The translations under genes were made by a program, and so were the position numbers. A DNA stretch of 64,000 nt, taken from positions 61,117,673-61,181,672 of the forward strand of contig NC_090288.1 of NCBI RefSeq assembly GCF_037392515.1, given 5' to 3'. The stretch's first letter is position 1. The number at the start of each line of letters is the position of its first letter. Under the pieces are notes generated by a model. That model ran no database searches. It saw nothing but the letters and a program-made list of their open reading frames with translations, and was not told the origin of the DNA. This document shows, one piece after another, positions 35,101 through 46,019 of the stretch. This stretch comes from Haliotis asinina. Taxonomy: Eukaryota > Mollusca > Gastropoda > Lepetellida > Haliotidae.

Positions 35101-38100
35101 GAATCGTTTGGATTCATGTACTGACCTTGCCGGAGGGCTGTGATGGGCTCGGAGTAGCACACGGAGGGGTGTGGCCTGTCACAGACGGCCATGGTCATGT
35201 ACTGGACAACCTGACCAGATGACGGACGCCCAACACTGGATGTTAATCTTTCAGAGTGACCCATAACTCTAACAAGCGTGTCAGGTGATACGGGAGCACT
35301 TGTCGTGGTCGATGTAGTTGTTGTAGATATCGTCGGATGAGGCGATGACGGAATGGCCGTGGTAGTTTCTGTTTTGGACAAGGCTTTAGAAGAGGGCAGC
35401 GAGGGTTGAGTTACGTTTTCGGTTGATATTGTCAGATTTGATATTATTGTTTTTGACGTTGTTGCTGATGTTGCTGTTGTAGGTGATGTAGTTGATGTTG
35501 CTGTTGTTGATGTTGCCGTTGAAGCCAGAGTTACATCACTAGAGCGGAGAGAAAAAGGCGTGCCGGACTGAACGGTACCCCTGGTTATTTCCACATTTTG
35601 CATTGTTACGAGCGTTGAAGTCGATGGAGTCGGAGTTGTCGATGATGTTGTCGGTATTTTCGAGGATGTAGCAGTGTTCGTCGTTGAATGTTTCGTGAAT
35701 GATGTCAGAGTTGTTGATGTCGCAGATATTACTGACGTCTGAGAAGATGGTTGAATTGTTAATGTCGTTGAGATGACAGTGGAAGATGTCGTTGTTGAAG
35801 GTGCCGTTGGAGATTTGGTGGTTCCTTGTACCAGTGGCGTTTCCTGCGAAGGTGAAGTCGTCTTTGACGCTGCTGAAGTTGAGAGCAATGGTAACTGAGA
35901 TATCGTAGACGTTGGAATAGATGTAGATGCAGTGACGGCTGTCGTGTTGATAGAGTTTGAAGCCGACGCTGACCCAGCCATTAGTTCAATGCTTGTGTCC
36001 TGTCTGACTTCCGTGGTTGTTACAGAGGATGTATGTGTGGTACTGACTGTAGAGGGAGTTGTTGTCGTCACATATGTCGTGTTCGTTGATGACGAATCTG
36101 CACGCGGTTCTGTTGTCGTTGACGTCGTCGCGTCTGCTTGATCATCATCTGAGGAGGGTAGTTCTGTCACATCCATCTTTGTCAGTGTACTCCTTTTCAC
36201 AATCGGAGCATCTTCCACATTGAAGTCATTGCTGTCCTCCTCGCTTGAACTGTCCGTGACGGTAGTCAAGCGAGGAGCATCGGTCACTGGGAAATGACCA
36301 ATCTCGCCACTGTTCAGGTTGTCCGGGAAGACTGGGTACACTTCTTTGCTGCTGGGGTGAGCAGCGGGAGGGTAATGAAGGCCGGGAAAACGGAAACCAG
36401 ATGGCGCTGAATCAGGAAGGTCAAGGTCAACGTTATGACGGGCTTGCATGTAGTCATCGTCATCGTTATTGCTTGCCCTCTTCCGTCTCGACAATGTGTG
36501 GTTAAGGGAGATAACACCACACTTTCCAGTGACGTCATCAAATGAGTCCGTGTTCCACCTCCATCCCCGTTTGATTTTGCCATAACCTGCATGCGGACTG
36601 GAACATATACATACATAGAATCAAACTGGACTTCGGTAAGGTACGGGGAAAATTGCGCCCTATCGTTAACGCTGGAATGTATGTTGAAGGCCCAGGGAAC
36701 TAGTTTTGAGAGATTGTTACTCAACAAAGCCTTACGATACTGCTGGTGCACAAATTGTATATATGCTGTTTTCCTTATCCATAGTTTGCATGTCTCAAAT
36801 GAAGCAGGGGCGATGGGGTATTACAGTGGTTAAAACCTTCGCTCGTTCCGAATTCGAAAAACCTGGATCGATTCCATCCCTAGGTAAAATGGGTGAAACG
36901 GATTTCTGGAATGTTGCTAAAACTCACACACTCAATCAATCACTCAATCACTCACTGTAATGAAGGTATGAACCTACCCGGCATATGCCTCTACCAGGGA
37001 CGGGTTCAGCTCATCCCAGACGAATTTGGTCTCTTCTTCATGCAGACCCGTCCAGAAGGAGTCCAAATCTGTACACGGATAATCAATGCACGTTTCATGA
37101 TCCACGCGAAATATGCATAACTTTTGTTACTAATAATCTAATAGCATTCAAGTCTACGATGGAATATACATACTATGACGAGAAGGTGGCGCCAAAAGGT
37201 GGCGTGAAGTAAAACTAAATACCCTCACTCACCAGGCTTCCAAAATGCATGTACATTCCATCTGAATCCAATCTCAGCACATTGAATATCACAACTCTCA
37301 TTATTTCCTCATTAAGAAAACCTTTTGCAGATGAACTCATGTCAGTGATTTATACAATCAATTTCAAAAAGGAAATGTTACAAATGACTAAATATTTCAC
37401 AATAAAATCTTACGATAAACACATACTCTATGACTAATCTTACAATTTACATTCGATAAAGTTTACTTACTTAGGTAAGCAATGTACTCTTCTAACGTTC
37501 GGAAGCCAATCTTCACACGCTTGTCAAGTTTCAGCAAAAACGCATCATTGGCCCTACAAATATCAAGTGACTGTTCCCATGGCAATGGCTTTTTGTTTGC
37601 ATGTATGCAAATATGTGTAGAAGGTCCACCATCTAGATTCTCTGCCACAGCTGGGGTCCACCCATCCTTGCATATAACAGGCACCTGTTGCTGAGCAGCC
37701 CGCCTTGGGGGAGGGGGAAATCTCGGCACTGCTTGTAAGTGGGTGATGCTCGCTGGAAACAAACAACACATGCATGGGTGATCTCTGCGAGGTAATGTGC
37801 AGGCATACAGAGAATGATCCCACAAGCATTCCATGTGATAGCATACAGATCAAACTTCACACAGGGAACCGAATTAATAAATGCATGTGTACATTCAAAC
37901 ACTGTTAAGTCGAAGTTTAAGAGACCCAAGGAAATACTTCGAGTTATCATGGGTTTGGCAAAAACTCGAACTGCTGACTGAACAATGAATACACAGACTA
38001 AACATTTTTTTTCTCGAAATAACATAAGTTCGACATAGCAAAGTTCAGAAAGGTGTTTGGCTGCATATTATGTAAACTGAAGAGCTAAAGAAACTTGAAA

Positions 38101-41100
38101 CCAGAGTTTGTTGTTCTGTATGTGCACCATGTTCAGAACATTGGGTGTGATATTATACACCATTGATGGATTACTCTGATACAAAGGCAAATCGGCCATA
38201 ATACCGACGTCACTAACACACACACATACACATGTGTGAAACAGTGAAAGGATGGACCTATGGGAAAGATGATTAATAAAACGTGAAATATATTTCTATG
38301 CTAATTACTTTTATGACTTTGCAGCAGTATTGTGAAGGTGAAATGAGTTACACAATGTACATTTTTGTTTTAAACTAGGATAAGATAATATATATCAAGA
38401 GATTTATATGTCTTAAGATCTTATCAAAATGTATACATTATTCATGAAATTAAATGACGGGAACATTAGACAGAGCCTCTGAAGATGAGTCACCAGAATA
38501 AGTTGGATACATTTTGACCTGAATACCGAACAATGTTTCAGTCGAGATTACTCAGGCTTTGACAAAACAAACACCGACACCTGTCTGAAGATAAAGTGGA
38601 AATTTTCCTGAAAGTGTCAATCGGGAGCATTGACTGACGTATCACGTGTGAACTTTAACATTAACGCTGTAAGGAGACAGACCCACTCCAGTGTTTTGGG
38701 ACATTCGTCACGGCGCTGTCATAGTCCCGTCATGTCGTTGGTTCAAAAGTTAGCTATGTCATACTTCAGAGGATATTAAACACTGACGAAATCTTCTTCA
38801 GTCGGTATTGTTAAAGAAAAAATGGGGGATTTGTGTGAATGGGGGTGTTTTATGTGAGATGGAGGGAAAACGGGGCGCCGACGGGTAGGGAAGGGTCAAA
38901 GGTAGTGCTAGACAGGTTGGTGATCAGGGTAGAATGAGGTTGAGTATAGATATGGTTAAATTAAACAGTTGTGTTCATTATATTTTTGTTTGGAGCAGTT
39001 CGCAGAAATCCCCTGGCCACTACCCGATTGGAGCAAAATACATAGAATCACAGAACAAAATTGACTCAATTCTGTTTCTGACTTGTATTGTAGTTTTATT
39101 TGAGAAGATGTAGGGGGCGTCACTACATCACTTGTGGCAGAGAGACCCTTTCTTGGGTCAATATAATGTGTATTTTGTTTGTGTTACGTGAAACTGGTCT
39201 AAATTCCAAACATAAATGTAATGTTTCAATGTATTGACAGATACTTCTATTACTAATATGATCTCATAATGGATACATCCGTGTTATGACCATCACATGG
39301 AGAGTTCAGTATTAGGACCTCCAAACACAAACGTCAACACTTGGACCTCCATACAGATACGTCAATACTAGGACCTCCATACGGATGATCCGATACTATA
39401 ACCTCCAGATAGATGTGTCAGTACTATGACCTCAACCTGAGGCCTCAATACTATGATCTCCACACGGATACTTCAATACTATTACCTCCAAACAGACACG
39501 TCAATACTTTCATCTCCATACGGATGCTTCAATATTATCACCTCCATACAGATGTTTCAATACTTTGATCTCCATACGGATGCTTCAATACTTTTACCTC
39601 CATACGGATGTTTCAATACTTTGATCTCCATACGGATGTTTCAATACTTTGATCTCCACGCGGACGCTTTACTAATATGATCTCTGTAGGATACTTCATT
39701 GCTGTGACATACATACTTCGACACTGTGACTTCCGGACAATGCATTCGGTTCCTCTGTGTTGTGAATTCGACTAAATGAATGTAAACACAATTACATGTT
39801 TATCGTCTACCGTCCACACCCCACAGTGGTAGAAGTGTCATGGAGTGCACGCCTCAGCATATGCATCAGGGTCACACGGTACACCGCCTCAAAAAACCGA
39901 GGCTAATATTGTCCGTCATTACTCACATCTATAAATAATCATACCTTCATACATTAAAACCATACTCATTCGTCAAACTTCCAGCGTCAACTAATTAACG
40001 AGTTTTCTTACTTTTTCATATACATTTTACACTGCTATCAGACAAGACTGACTTATTCACGTACCTGTGTGTTTTAATCATATTAGGAAAACCCAAGATT
40101 GTTATATTCATTTAATTCTCATTGTAAGAGAATGTTCTACTTATTATATAAAATTGAATGTCATAAAGTGTCTAAATCATGACATTATGGGTGCTTTTTT
40201 CCTATTTTCTTTCTGTATTAAGTCGAATAAATCAATAATGACGTTGATAAAATGATGTAATTAGTCATATGCAATACGCCCCAGGCTTGTTAGAGGTCTG
40301 GCCCCAGCGACATAGCGGCGTATTACACCCCAGGCGGCTGCCGTTGAGGATCTTTTGACTGATTTCTGCATGATTAATATACTTGCATCGACAAAGAATT
40401 GTCGAGGCATGTGAAACAGATTTCTTGTAAAATGTCCGTGTATGGTATTGTCTAGTTACTAATAGAATTTAATTGTGGAGCATTTAGGCTGCATTACCAT
40501 ATATTCAAAAACATCCTATCGGTGTTCCCTAGACCATGCAGATTTACACATTATTTATCCATCCATACACACCTACTACAATCACCTCACATATTTGGAT
40601 ATGTACACATATTACCTTGTTATTTATGATACATTTCAACTCATCACAGTTTCGTATATGTCATTAACTTGCTGGTACAAACATGCCAATCTCTCACTGA
40701 TTGTTCATTCTGTACTAAACTTAACGGAAACGTTCAACCAACCCACATTTCACAAACACTAAAATACAATCGGCGCACTCCAATGTTAGCCCATGTTAAA
40801 TCATAAACGTGAATCTTCATCACATGTATTGTGTATGCATGGATGTGTGACATGTAGCGATGCCAGCTTTTGGTCAAAAAGGTAAATATGTCATTTGCCA
40901 ACAGCGGGGAAACGTAGATTTTATTGTATGTTTTTTTTACTACCGCTATACGACGCAGTTTGCATCAGACAATCAAGTGATTGCGAGTTTAGACAATTCA
41001 CTGTCACTGGAGCATATAGGGACTGCAAGAAATGTCACCCAAACCCCCAGAGTCAACAGTTTCCACGTGTACCTCTCTATGTCATATTGCCTAAAGGCAT

Positions 41101-43653
41101 GCTTTATTCTCCTTTAATGTTGACAGTAACAGGCGTGATTGTGACATAGTGATGGTCGGCATCCACAGACATCGCCTGAACAAGGGAAACCCGATTCATC
41201 ATCGGCTCACAGGGACATATTTACTGCTTATGAAGCATGGGAGTTTATGGAGCTAAACTTTGTCAGATATCAAACTGCGTTTCTGACATCTGATTTTACA
41301 GCCTTGAAATACATCATAATTAACGACAAGAATGTCAGTGTCTCTGGAATAAGGAGATTTCTCTATACGTGTTTTTTTTTCTTTTTTTTTTTTTTTTTGA
41401 TTCTTTTGTGTTGTTGGTACTGTTCAGGCTTATACTAAAACGCTTTGTTCGTATTTTCTTCAGTAATCAGGATGAAATAGATTTGACAGTATCCGTTTTC
41501 CATGGATTTTCATGTTTGTCTGTATTAACGAGTTTCCACAAATATGTCTGTAATAACGTCGCATGCAACATGTCGGTTTCCCAGTATTTGTCTTCCTCTA
41601 CGTGCTTCTCTTGTTTGTCTTCATGATTGGGTTTTATAATTCATGTTTCACTGAGTTTGTCTGGAATAGCAAGGTTTCACAACACTTTCGTCTGTCAGTA
41701 TAATATGATAACAATGCTCTCGTGTGAACAGTCTGTCTTGTTATGTTTTAAGTTAACATAATCTGTATGCATTATTGAGGCTCTCAGAATCGAAGGGACA
41801 CATAGCTGGATCAAAGAGGTTTCAGTATACGTGTCTGGTGTCAGATTCATCTGAACGTAAAATATGGCTTCTAGCGGGGCTACAAGCTCACAGTTCTGTT
41901 TACCAGCTATACCGTGACACTGACACGCAGACCATATTTAATGCTAATGCCAGCTACATCTGTATATGCTTATTGTCTTTTTATTGCAAGATGGACCATT
42001 CTTGGTTGGTCTCACCTAAACCCTCGCTACTTGGTTCAGGGTGTTGAGCTACATGTCGTCCAGGACACTGCTGAATACCGTCCCCATTTCCCGACACCTC
42101 GACATCTAACAAGAGGCCATATTTTAATTTGGCCACGCCGAGCATATCTTGTTTAGGTTAGCATATGAAAATGGAAAATGAATCGAAGAGTATCGTATTT
42201 GTAACAGGTGTTATATTTTGGCTAGTAAAGTACCAATTGTACTGTCTGGAGCTGACATTCTCTATAACTGAGAGTGAGGCACCAAACCGCCTGAAACAGT
42301 CAGAGATCGCAGCTGTTGACAGAATTCTGTCAGCTGTTTTGTAGGGTTACTTGAAACTGAGTTGCTTCACAACTTTTCCATGGAATTTCACGTAACAAAC
42401 ATAATGTTTATGAAATCGAATCCACATTTAAGTACACTTATGAACAACTATTACGACAGCTTTTGACATGCCCTGTGCTTATAAAACTAACCGGCAATCA
42501 TTTCCAGTGAGGTGGAAACGTAGACACTGAGTATATATCCGAGGTCATATTGATATGTGTGTACGCATCCTAATGCAGGTTAAACAGCTTAGGTATCATC
42601 GTTATGCAGTTCATGCAATGTCGTCACATCGTCCTGCTCCGGGCAACTGTTAAATATACTTCCGCCATTGCAACATGTTAGTGGGGTACGGTAATGACTC
42701 ATGGCTCTGATCTGAGAATGAATGATTGACAATGTAGGCATAACGTCAAAATATTTTATTCCCGGTATCCAGGAAGAGGCTTGCTATTGGTTTATATGAA
42801 CATGTTATACATATTCATACCAATGTCAGCTTAATTTAGTGATGTCGGTACAAGTAATTACAACCTAAACTATTTTGACAGGTCAGTGATGAATAGCAAG
42901 CGACCGATTATGTCTGAATCAACATTGAAAAATATGAGGGTATTAAACGATACTAAGAATTTCGATGTGTAACATTAGCGGAATGTTAATTTTTTTAATT
43001 TTATTTTGATTGGACAGTCTGGCAGCAGGAATCGTTTCATTATGATCACTATAGATATTTTGACTAAATTCAAACACCATATGAAAACATATAGAAATAA
43101 ATGTTGCAATTGTCAGTGAATGGTTGCAATATGTGGGAAGACATTATGGAATATTCCCTTCAATTTTTAAAAATTAGAAATAAATGTTTATTAGCAATGT
43201 GCATCCTTTATATGATATGGGCAACTTATATATGGAAATAATATAATACCGAAACATGCACTGTAGAAAAACTTCCAGTTGCCGACATCTACAAAAAAAA
43301 GTTTTATAGGTTTGTTGTTACCGATCCTATGTGCAGTTCTGATCAGTATTAGTTTATGGGGAACAAACCACTAGCGAGACAATTATGTTAATTATATTCC
43401 TCCAGTACACTATATACCAACATCATGGATGTGCCTGTAATGAGTAAAGTGGAATGTTTATAGTTGTTGTTTCTTACAGCTTCCGTGTCTCATCTACCTG
43501 ACCTCATATCTCGCATAACAATAGAGCCATCAAATTAAAGTTGAAAATATGAGGTCGTTTATTTTCATTCTTGTCAGGATGATGTGTGCACCATGACTCA
43601 CCTATGATCTGCAGGAGGAGAGCCGCGGTGTCTAGCGCTCTGCAGTGTAGCAT
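23639..43653 (-). CDS. Adhesion GPCR with C-type lectin, mucin-like, Ig-like, hormone-receptor and GAIN regions; 22 coding exons, apparently complete
   Basis: The exons, in transcript order, are 43653-43602, 37752-37471, 37068-36978, 36597-35126, 34464-34267, 33974-33828, 33317-33117, 32523-32353, 32059-31858, 31070-30877, 29574-29473, 29364-29120, 28780-28631, 28401-28307, 27974-27700, 27400-27225, 26738-26577, 26121-25994, 25630-25368, 25221-25152, 24657-24461 and 23997-23639. All boundaries are GT/AG, all phases match, and the total is 5,232 nt (about 1,743 residues) with one stop at the end. Adhesion GPCRs are plasma-membrane receptors that cut themselves at the GPS and signal through a tethered agonist. 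The lectin and Ig regions would bind an external ligand; its identity is unknown. I see no break in the gene. The block entries below give the parts. Confidence 0.93.
24200..24268 (-). mobile_element. SINE fragment, family A, in a receptor intron
   Basis: TGGACCAGACAATCCAATGA then TCAACATCATGA, the complement of the family A centre. Confidence 0.6.
24905..25010 (-). mobile_element. SINE fragment, family A, in a receptor intron
   Basis: ACCGCGGTCTGCAGATAATC, GAGTCTGGGCCTGATAATCC and CAGCCAGTGACC are the complement of the family A 3' half. Confidence 0.6.
26577..28780 (-). CDS. Adhesion GPCR exons 13-17: GAIN domain and GPS
   Basis: Exons 13-16 form the helical and beta parts of GAIN (residues about 1120-1351). 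Exon 17 is the GPS: TKCAFWDFLDN, GGWSTRGC and ICMCNHLTNFAVLL. All the signature Trp/Cys residues are present, and HL|T at 1397-1399 suggests self-cleavage is intact. Confidence 0.92.
28430..28541. repeat. 28-bp tandem repeat, four copies, next to a receptor splice acceptor
   Basis: Units of TTACCAAGACAACAGCATTG then CCTTGCCG. On the gene strand it lies about 30-140 bases upstream of the exon 14 acceptor (28402). Confidence 0.9.
29120..32059 (-). CDS. Adhesion GPCR exons 9-12: unassigned segment and hormone-receptor motif
   Basis: Exons 9-10 (residues 872-1003) have no clear domain. Length and hydrophobic pattern (DFFVQLSLVRNVPENYKD) could suit a SEA-like fold, but this is a guess. Exons 11-12 contain FCPPAYLED, ELCDGVAVGYANCQG and AYWENWQIDTDC, the spacing of a hormone-receptor (HRM) motif that often precedes GAIN domains. 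Confidence 0.8.
29580..30870. other. Receptor intron 10, no exon
   Basis: A phrase pair around GTGCAATATATCCGG (30076) and CAATATATTGC/GCAATATATTAC (30560-30615) hints at a worn mobile element. No complete ends were found. Confidence 0.35.
31443..31674 (+). mobile_element. SINE, family A, full-length copy in a receptor intron
   Basis: Starts GTGAAGGTCGGGGTTAGAAT, includes CGTAAGAGACGACTAACGAG and GACCGCCGCCATATGGCTGG, and ends GGCGTAAAACTAAACTCACT. It is antisense to the receptor. A short TGCATATGACTAC-type repeat follows at 31675-31825. Confidence 0.85.
32353..34464 (-). CDS. Adhesion GPCR exons 5-8: half lectin module and Ig-like region
   Basis: Exon 5 (34464-34267) is the N-terminal half of a second C-type lectin domain (CGYGWVGHPFVDKCYK, ARCIDEGGTMATVDS). 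No second half follows. Exon 6 (33974-33828) is Cys-containing (TLTGGCPALHHIDVIQLACE), possibly an Ig-like module. Exons 7-8 form a clearer Ig fold: IICPIQTF, VLWFKDGVRV, then GNYWCEVW. All four exons begin and end in phase 1, the arrangement typical of shuffled modules. Confidence 0.8.
32693..32822 (-). mobile_element. SINE, family B, in a receptor intron
   Basis: ATTCCAGCAATATCACGGCG, CCCATGTGGGGAATTGGACC and GGCTACCCTACCGCCC on the plus strand. The tRNA-like head points left, in the same direction as the receptor. Confidence 0.8.
35126..36597 (-). CDS. Adhesion GPCR exon 4: end of the lectin domain with a Ser/Thr-rich insertion
   Basis: This single 1,472-base exon opens with lectin residues (WRWNTDSF, then KCGVISL, Cys168). 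It next has a basic RRKR (179-182) that fits a furin site, an acidic NNDDDDY stretch, and about 330 residues made mostly of Ser and Thr. It closes with MTMAVCDRPHPSVCYS (Cys614 and Cys622, seven residues apart, the spacing of the last two lectin cysteines). So the mucin-like stretch sits in the loop between the second and third core cysteines. Heavy O-glycosylation is expected from composition. Confidence 0.85.
36811..36958 (+). mobile_element. SINE, tRNA-derived (family D-like), in a receptor intron
   Basis: A-box-like TACAGTGGTTAAAACCTTCG, B-box-like TGGATCGATTCC and a tail CAATCAATCACTCAATCACT. It lies between receptor exons 3 and 4. Confidence 0.7.
36978..37752 (-). CDS. Adhesion GPCR exons 2-3: first part of the C-type lectin domain
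   Basis: A Pro/Gln-rich linker (residues 27-42) leads into ICKDGW (Cys45), then WEQSLDICRANDA (Cys83, the first core lectin cysteine in helix 2), and in exon 3 SFWTGLHEEETKFVWDE, the lectin 'WIGL' and 'F.W.D' positions. The domain continues in exon 4. EPN/QPD calcium-sugar motifs are not evident, so sugar binding is unproven. Confidence 0.85.
37760..39285. other. Receptor intron 1, 3' part, nothing recognised
   Basis: Single-copy-looking intron sequence. Minus-strand open frames that overlap exon 2 and run into this area are shadows. Confidence 0.4.
39290..39720. repeat. 28-bp minisatellite in receptor intron 1, about 14 copies
   Basis: Units like TTTCAATACTTTGATCTCCA then TACGGATG. The left-hand copies are more diverged than the centre (39520-39660). 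Confidence 0.85.
39780..43595. other. Receptor intron 1, 5' part, no exon supported
   Basis: Contains a poly(T) run at about 41380-41398 and AT-rich tracts. Plus-strand frames at 40475, 40860, 41775 and 41914 lack motifs and splice context. The phrase TTTC..TATACGTG recurs at about 41360 and 41820. Confidence 0.4.
43602..43653 (-). CDS. Adhesion GPCR exon 1: start codon and signal peptide
   Basis: MLHCRALDTAALLLQII is joined across a 5.8-kb intron, in phase 1, to ASITHLQAVP. Together they form a signal peptide of about 20 residues. The donor is GTGAGT. The start is chosen because it is the only ATG whose frame joins exon 2. An upstream ATG in another frame overlaps it. Confidence 0.75.
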
Positions 43654-43676
43654 GCCTTCTTGGGGAGTTCACTCAT
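43632..43676 (-). promoter_or_regulatory. Upstream ORF overlapping the receptor start codon
   Basis: An ATG at 43676 opens a 14-codon frame (MSELPKKACYTAER) ending TAG at 43634-43632, in a different frame from the receptor ATG at 43653, which it overlaps. Such an arrangement usually lowers translation of the main frame. It matters only if the transcript starts upstream of 43676. Confidence 0.5.
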
Positions 43677-43699
43677 GTCAGTTACCTGCAGTGCAGACG

Positions 43700-43875
43700 T
43701 ATACAATGTAAACAACGTGTGCTCATACATACATCATGTAAACAACATATACTCATTTTACACCATGTAAATACTCATCATGTAAACAACATAATATACT
43801 CATATATACAGCATGTAAACATATCATAGTCATATTTACACCATCTAACCGTATTCTCATACATGCATCATGTAA
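43700..43875. repeat. Degenerate about 40-bp repeats upstream of the receptor
   Basis: CATCATGTAAACAACATATA-type units alternate with ACTCATA phrases, about five copies. Confidence 0.6.
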
Positions 43876-44094
43876 CCTTGGAGTCAACTTTGTGTGCTGA
43901 TTCTTTCCGTGTTGTCACAACCCCTAGTGTACAATACACAAACCTGTGCTCTTAGAAGAACCCACGAATCCGTTGGTATATGACCGGATGGTGGCCACAT
44001 GAATACGTGCATACACGTAGTTCTGGGTACAGCAACATGCAGTAAACTTGCACAAAGTACTGTGACTATGTGTCGTAGTCCACCCAGCTGAGAG

Positions 44095-44215
44095 AGCCAC
44101 AATGAACTCGGTGCGTCTAGTGCCAGCAAGTGTTGTATACTCCCCAAGGAGTTGAGATTGATAATACGATGTGACGCTGAAACGTCCAGTGATCGACGTT
44201 TGACTTTCAAGACGA
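44095..44215 (-). repeat. Dispersed repeat, shared with 50455-50575
   Basis: The complement reads TCGATCACTGGACGTTTCAG, CGTCACATCGTATTATCAAT and CTCAACTCCTTGGGGAGTAT, matching the plus strand at 50455-50575 with few changes. Both translate to ..SVSASHRIINLNS.., so the shared peptide is repeat-derived. Confidence 0.75.
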
Positions 44216-44769
44216 GAGTTTATCTTTTAAACTGCATTTTCACTTTGTTCTGTCGGTTTGTGGGAAGTCTGAAGCAGTAGGAAATATGATTATCAATACC
44301 GGAAGCCAATCAGTCACAACAACTTCTCCACGGCGTAAAGTGAAATAGTGGTTAAAAAAAAAGTAGTGGTAAAATAGTGGTAAAGAGGTCACTGAAATTC
44401 AGTGATGAAGCTGTGCACTCATCCCGAGTGACTATCATCAACATATTTAGGTTTTGTCAAAAGGTGAAATGAATACCTGCTGATATTCCTAGCATCTGTA
44501 TTACCAGAACAACACAATAACATTCCATTTATACCGCCCCGGCGAAGTAGTGTATTGAACCTTCATACAGATGTGCCATTCTATCACTCTTCGTGATAAA
44601 CCAGAGCTCGCTAAGTCACCTCTGAAGGACCGACGGCCTGTGATGTCATAGTTGCCATATGCAAGTGTCCCTTTAAATGGTTGGATGCTCCGAGTCACAT
44701 ATAAAATGTAATGCAGTCATTTATATAGTTTATTAAACTTATAATATATGTATATGCAGTTTATTAAAC

Positions 44770-44869
44770 TCCATATATATATATATGGTAATATATATGA
44801 ATATATATTCATATATATATTACCATATTACCCAGGGGAATATATACACATGTAAACACCCATTAGACG

Positions 44870-44930
<61 letters not shown>
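44770..44930. repeat. AT-rich palindrome followed by a (TG)n microsatellite
   Basis: ATATATATGGTAATATATAT is mirrored by ATATATATATTACCATAT around 44800, forming a hairpin. About 27 TG units follow at 44874-44928. Confidence 0.85.
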
Positions 44931-44931
<1 letters not shown>

Positions 44932-45442
44932 TCTTCATACTCTTTATAGAATATATAAAACCAATTTGAAATGCTAAACGTACTTTACAATCTGTGGCAT
45001 ATTAGCTATAGATGAAAACTTCCCAAAAATGCCTAGCTGAACATTTGAAGTGCAAGACGAATGTAACAATGAAATAACATCTTGATATATGTTGTTTAGT
45101 GGTGAAATACAATCGTAATGTCGTTGATTAGATTGCTTATTTAATTTGAGTAAAACAACACTTCCTCGACACACTTAACATGATGCTGGAGGGTAAATGT
45201 GCGGTCTAGAAACAAGGCAACGTTGTCTGAATACATGATGAGATACACAAAGACATATACCATGTATGTGGATGACTTGGGCTTAACGTCACTTACCAAT
45301 ATTCCTCTTGTGTCAAAGCGCGTCACCTTGATGTTGGAGAAAAAGCTCGAACTTATGCAGGTCTTAGATGTTTACCATTTCCATGCTATGGAGCTATCAT
45401 ACCTAAAACCTCGAACCCAGATAGAGTTGATGAAACAGTCAT

Positions 45443-45600
45443 GTACCCCCTCTCCACACACACACACACACATTGTAAATTTAGTTGTTGTTTGTTTGTT
45501 ACCAGTTAAATGCTGTCGTGTACCCCCTCTCCACACACACACCCACATTGTAAATTTAGTTGTTGTTTGTTTGTTACCTGTTAAATGCTGTCGTGGCGAG
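45443..45600. repeat. 77-bp tandem duplication
   Basis: Two copies of GTACCCCCTCTCCACACACA, TTGTAAATTTAGTTGTTGTT and AGTTAAATGCTGTCGTG. They differ mainly in CA-run length. Confidence 0.9.
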
Positions 45601-45639
45601 ACTGTAATGTATACGACCATTCGCCTTTCATTTTCAGGC

Positions 45640-46015
45640 ACATAAACACCTTTTATACAAATATATGATTATGAGAGTCATTTTTTAAAAAAGAAAAATG
45701 TGGTATTTCCATTGTTGAAGAGCTTTCCTTTGTATGGCGTGCATCAGCGAGACATGACGAGCATTAACTGTCCCTGTGCTAGCGGTGGTCTATAAATATG
45801 ACGACTTCGGACGACAAGAAAGCCGAGTTTGGGAGGCGAAACGGAACCCAGAGACTCAGTCATATCAACCATGCATGTAGGAACGAGGGCGATATTCGTG
45901 TGCGTCATCTCAGTGTTAGCATCTTGCAGGACAGGGCATAAATCAACGTTGGGTGGACTGAATGTCTCGCTGCCCTGCTTTAGCTAGCATACCTCGCACA
46001 CTCCCTGCAGTTATA
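45640..46015. other. Intergenic, nothing recognised
   Basis: No exon or repeat was identified. Confidence 0.4.
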
Positions 46016-46019
46016 CTGG

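Noticed and set aside
35932-36141. Val-rich plus-strand frame
   Set aside because: Antisense of the Ser/Thr-rich exon, produced by its repetitive codons.
36314-36751. 145-residue minus-strand frame next to the mucin exon
   Set aside because: Frame shadow of receptor exon 4; the lectin frame there joins both neighbours and this one does not.
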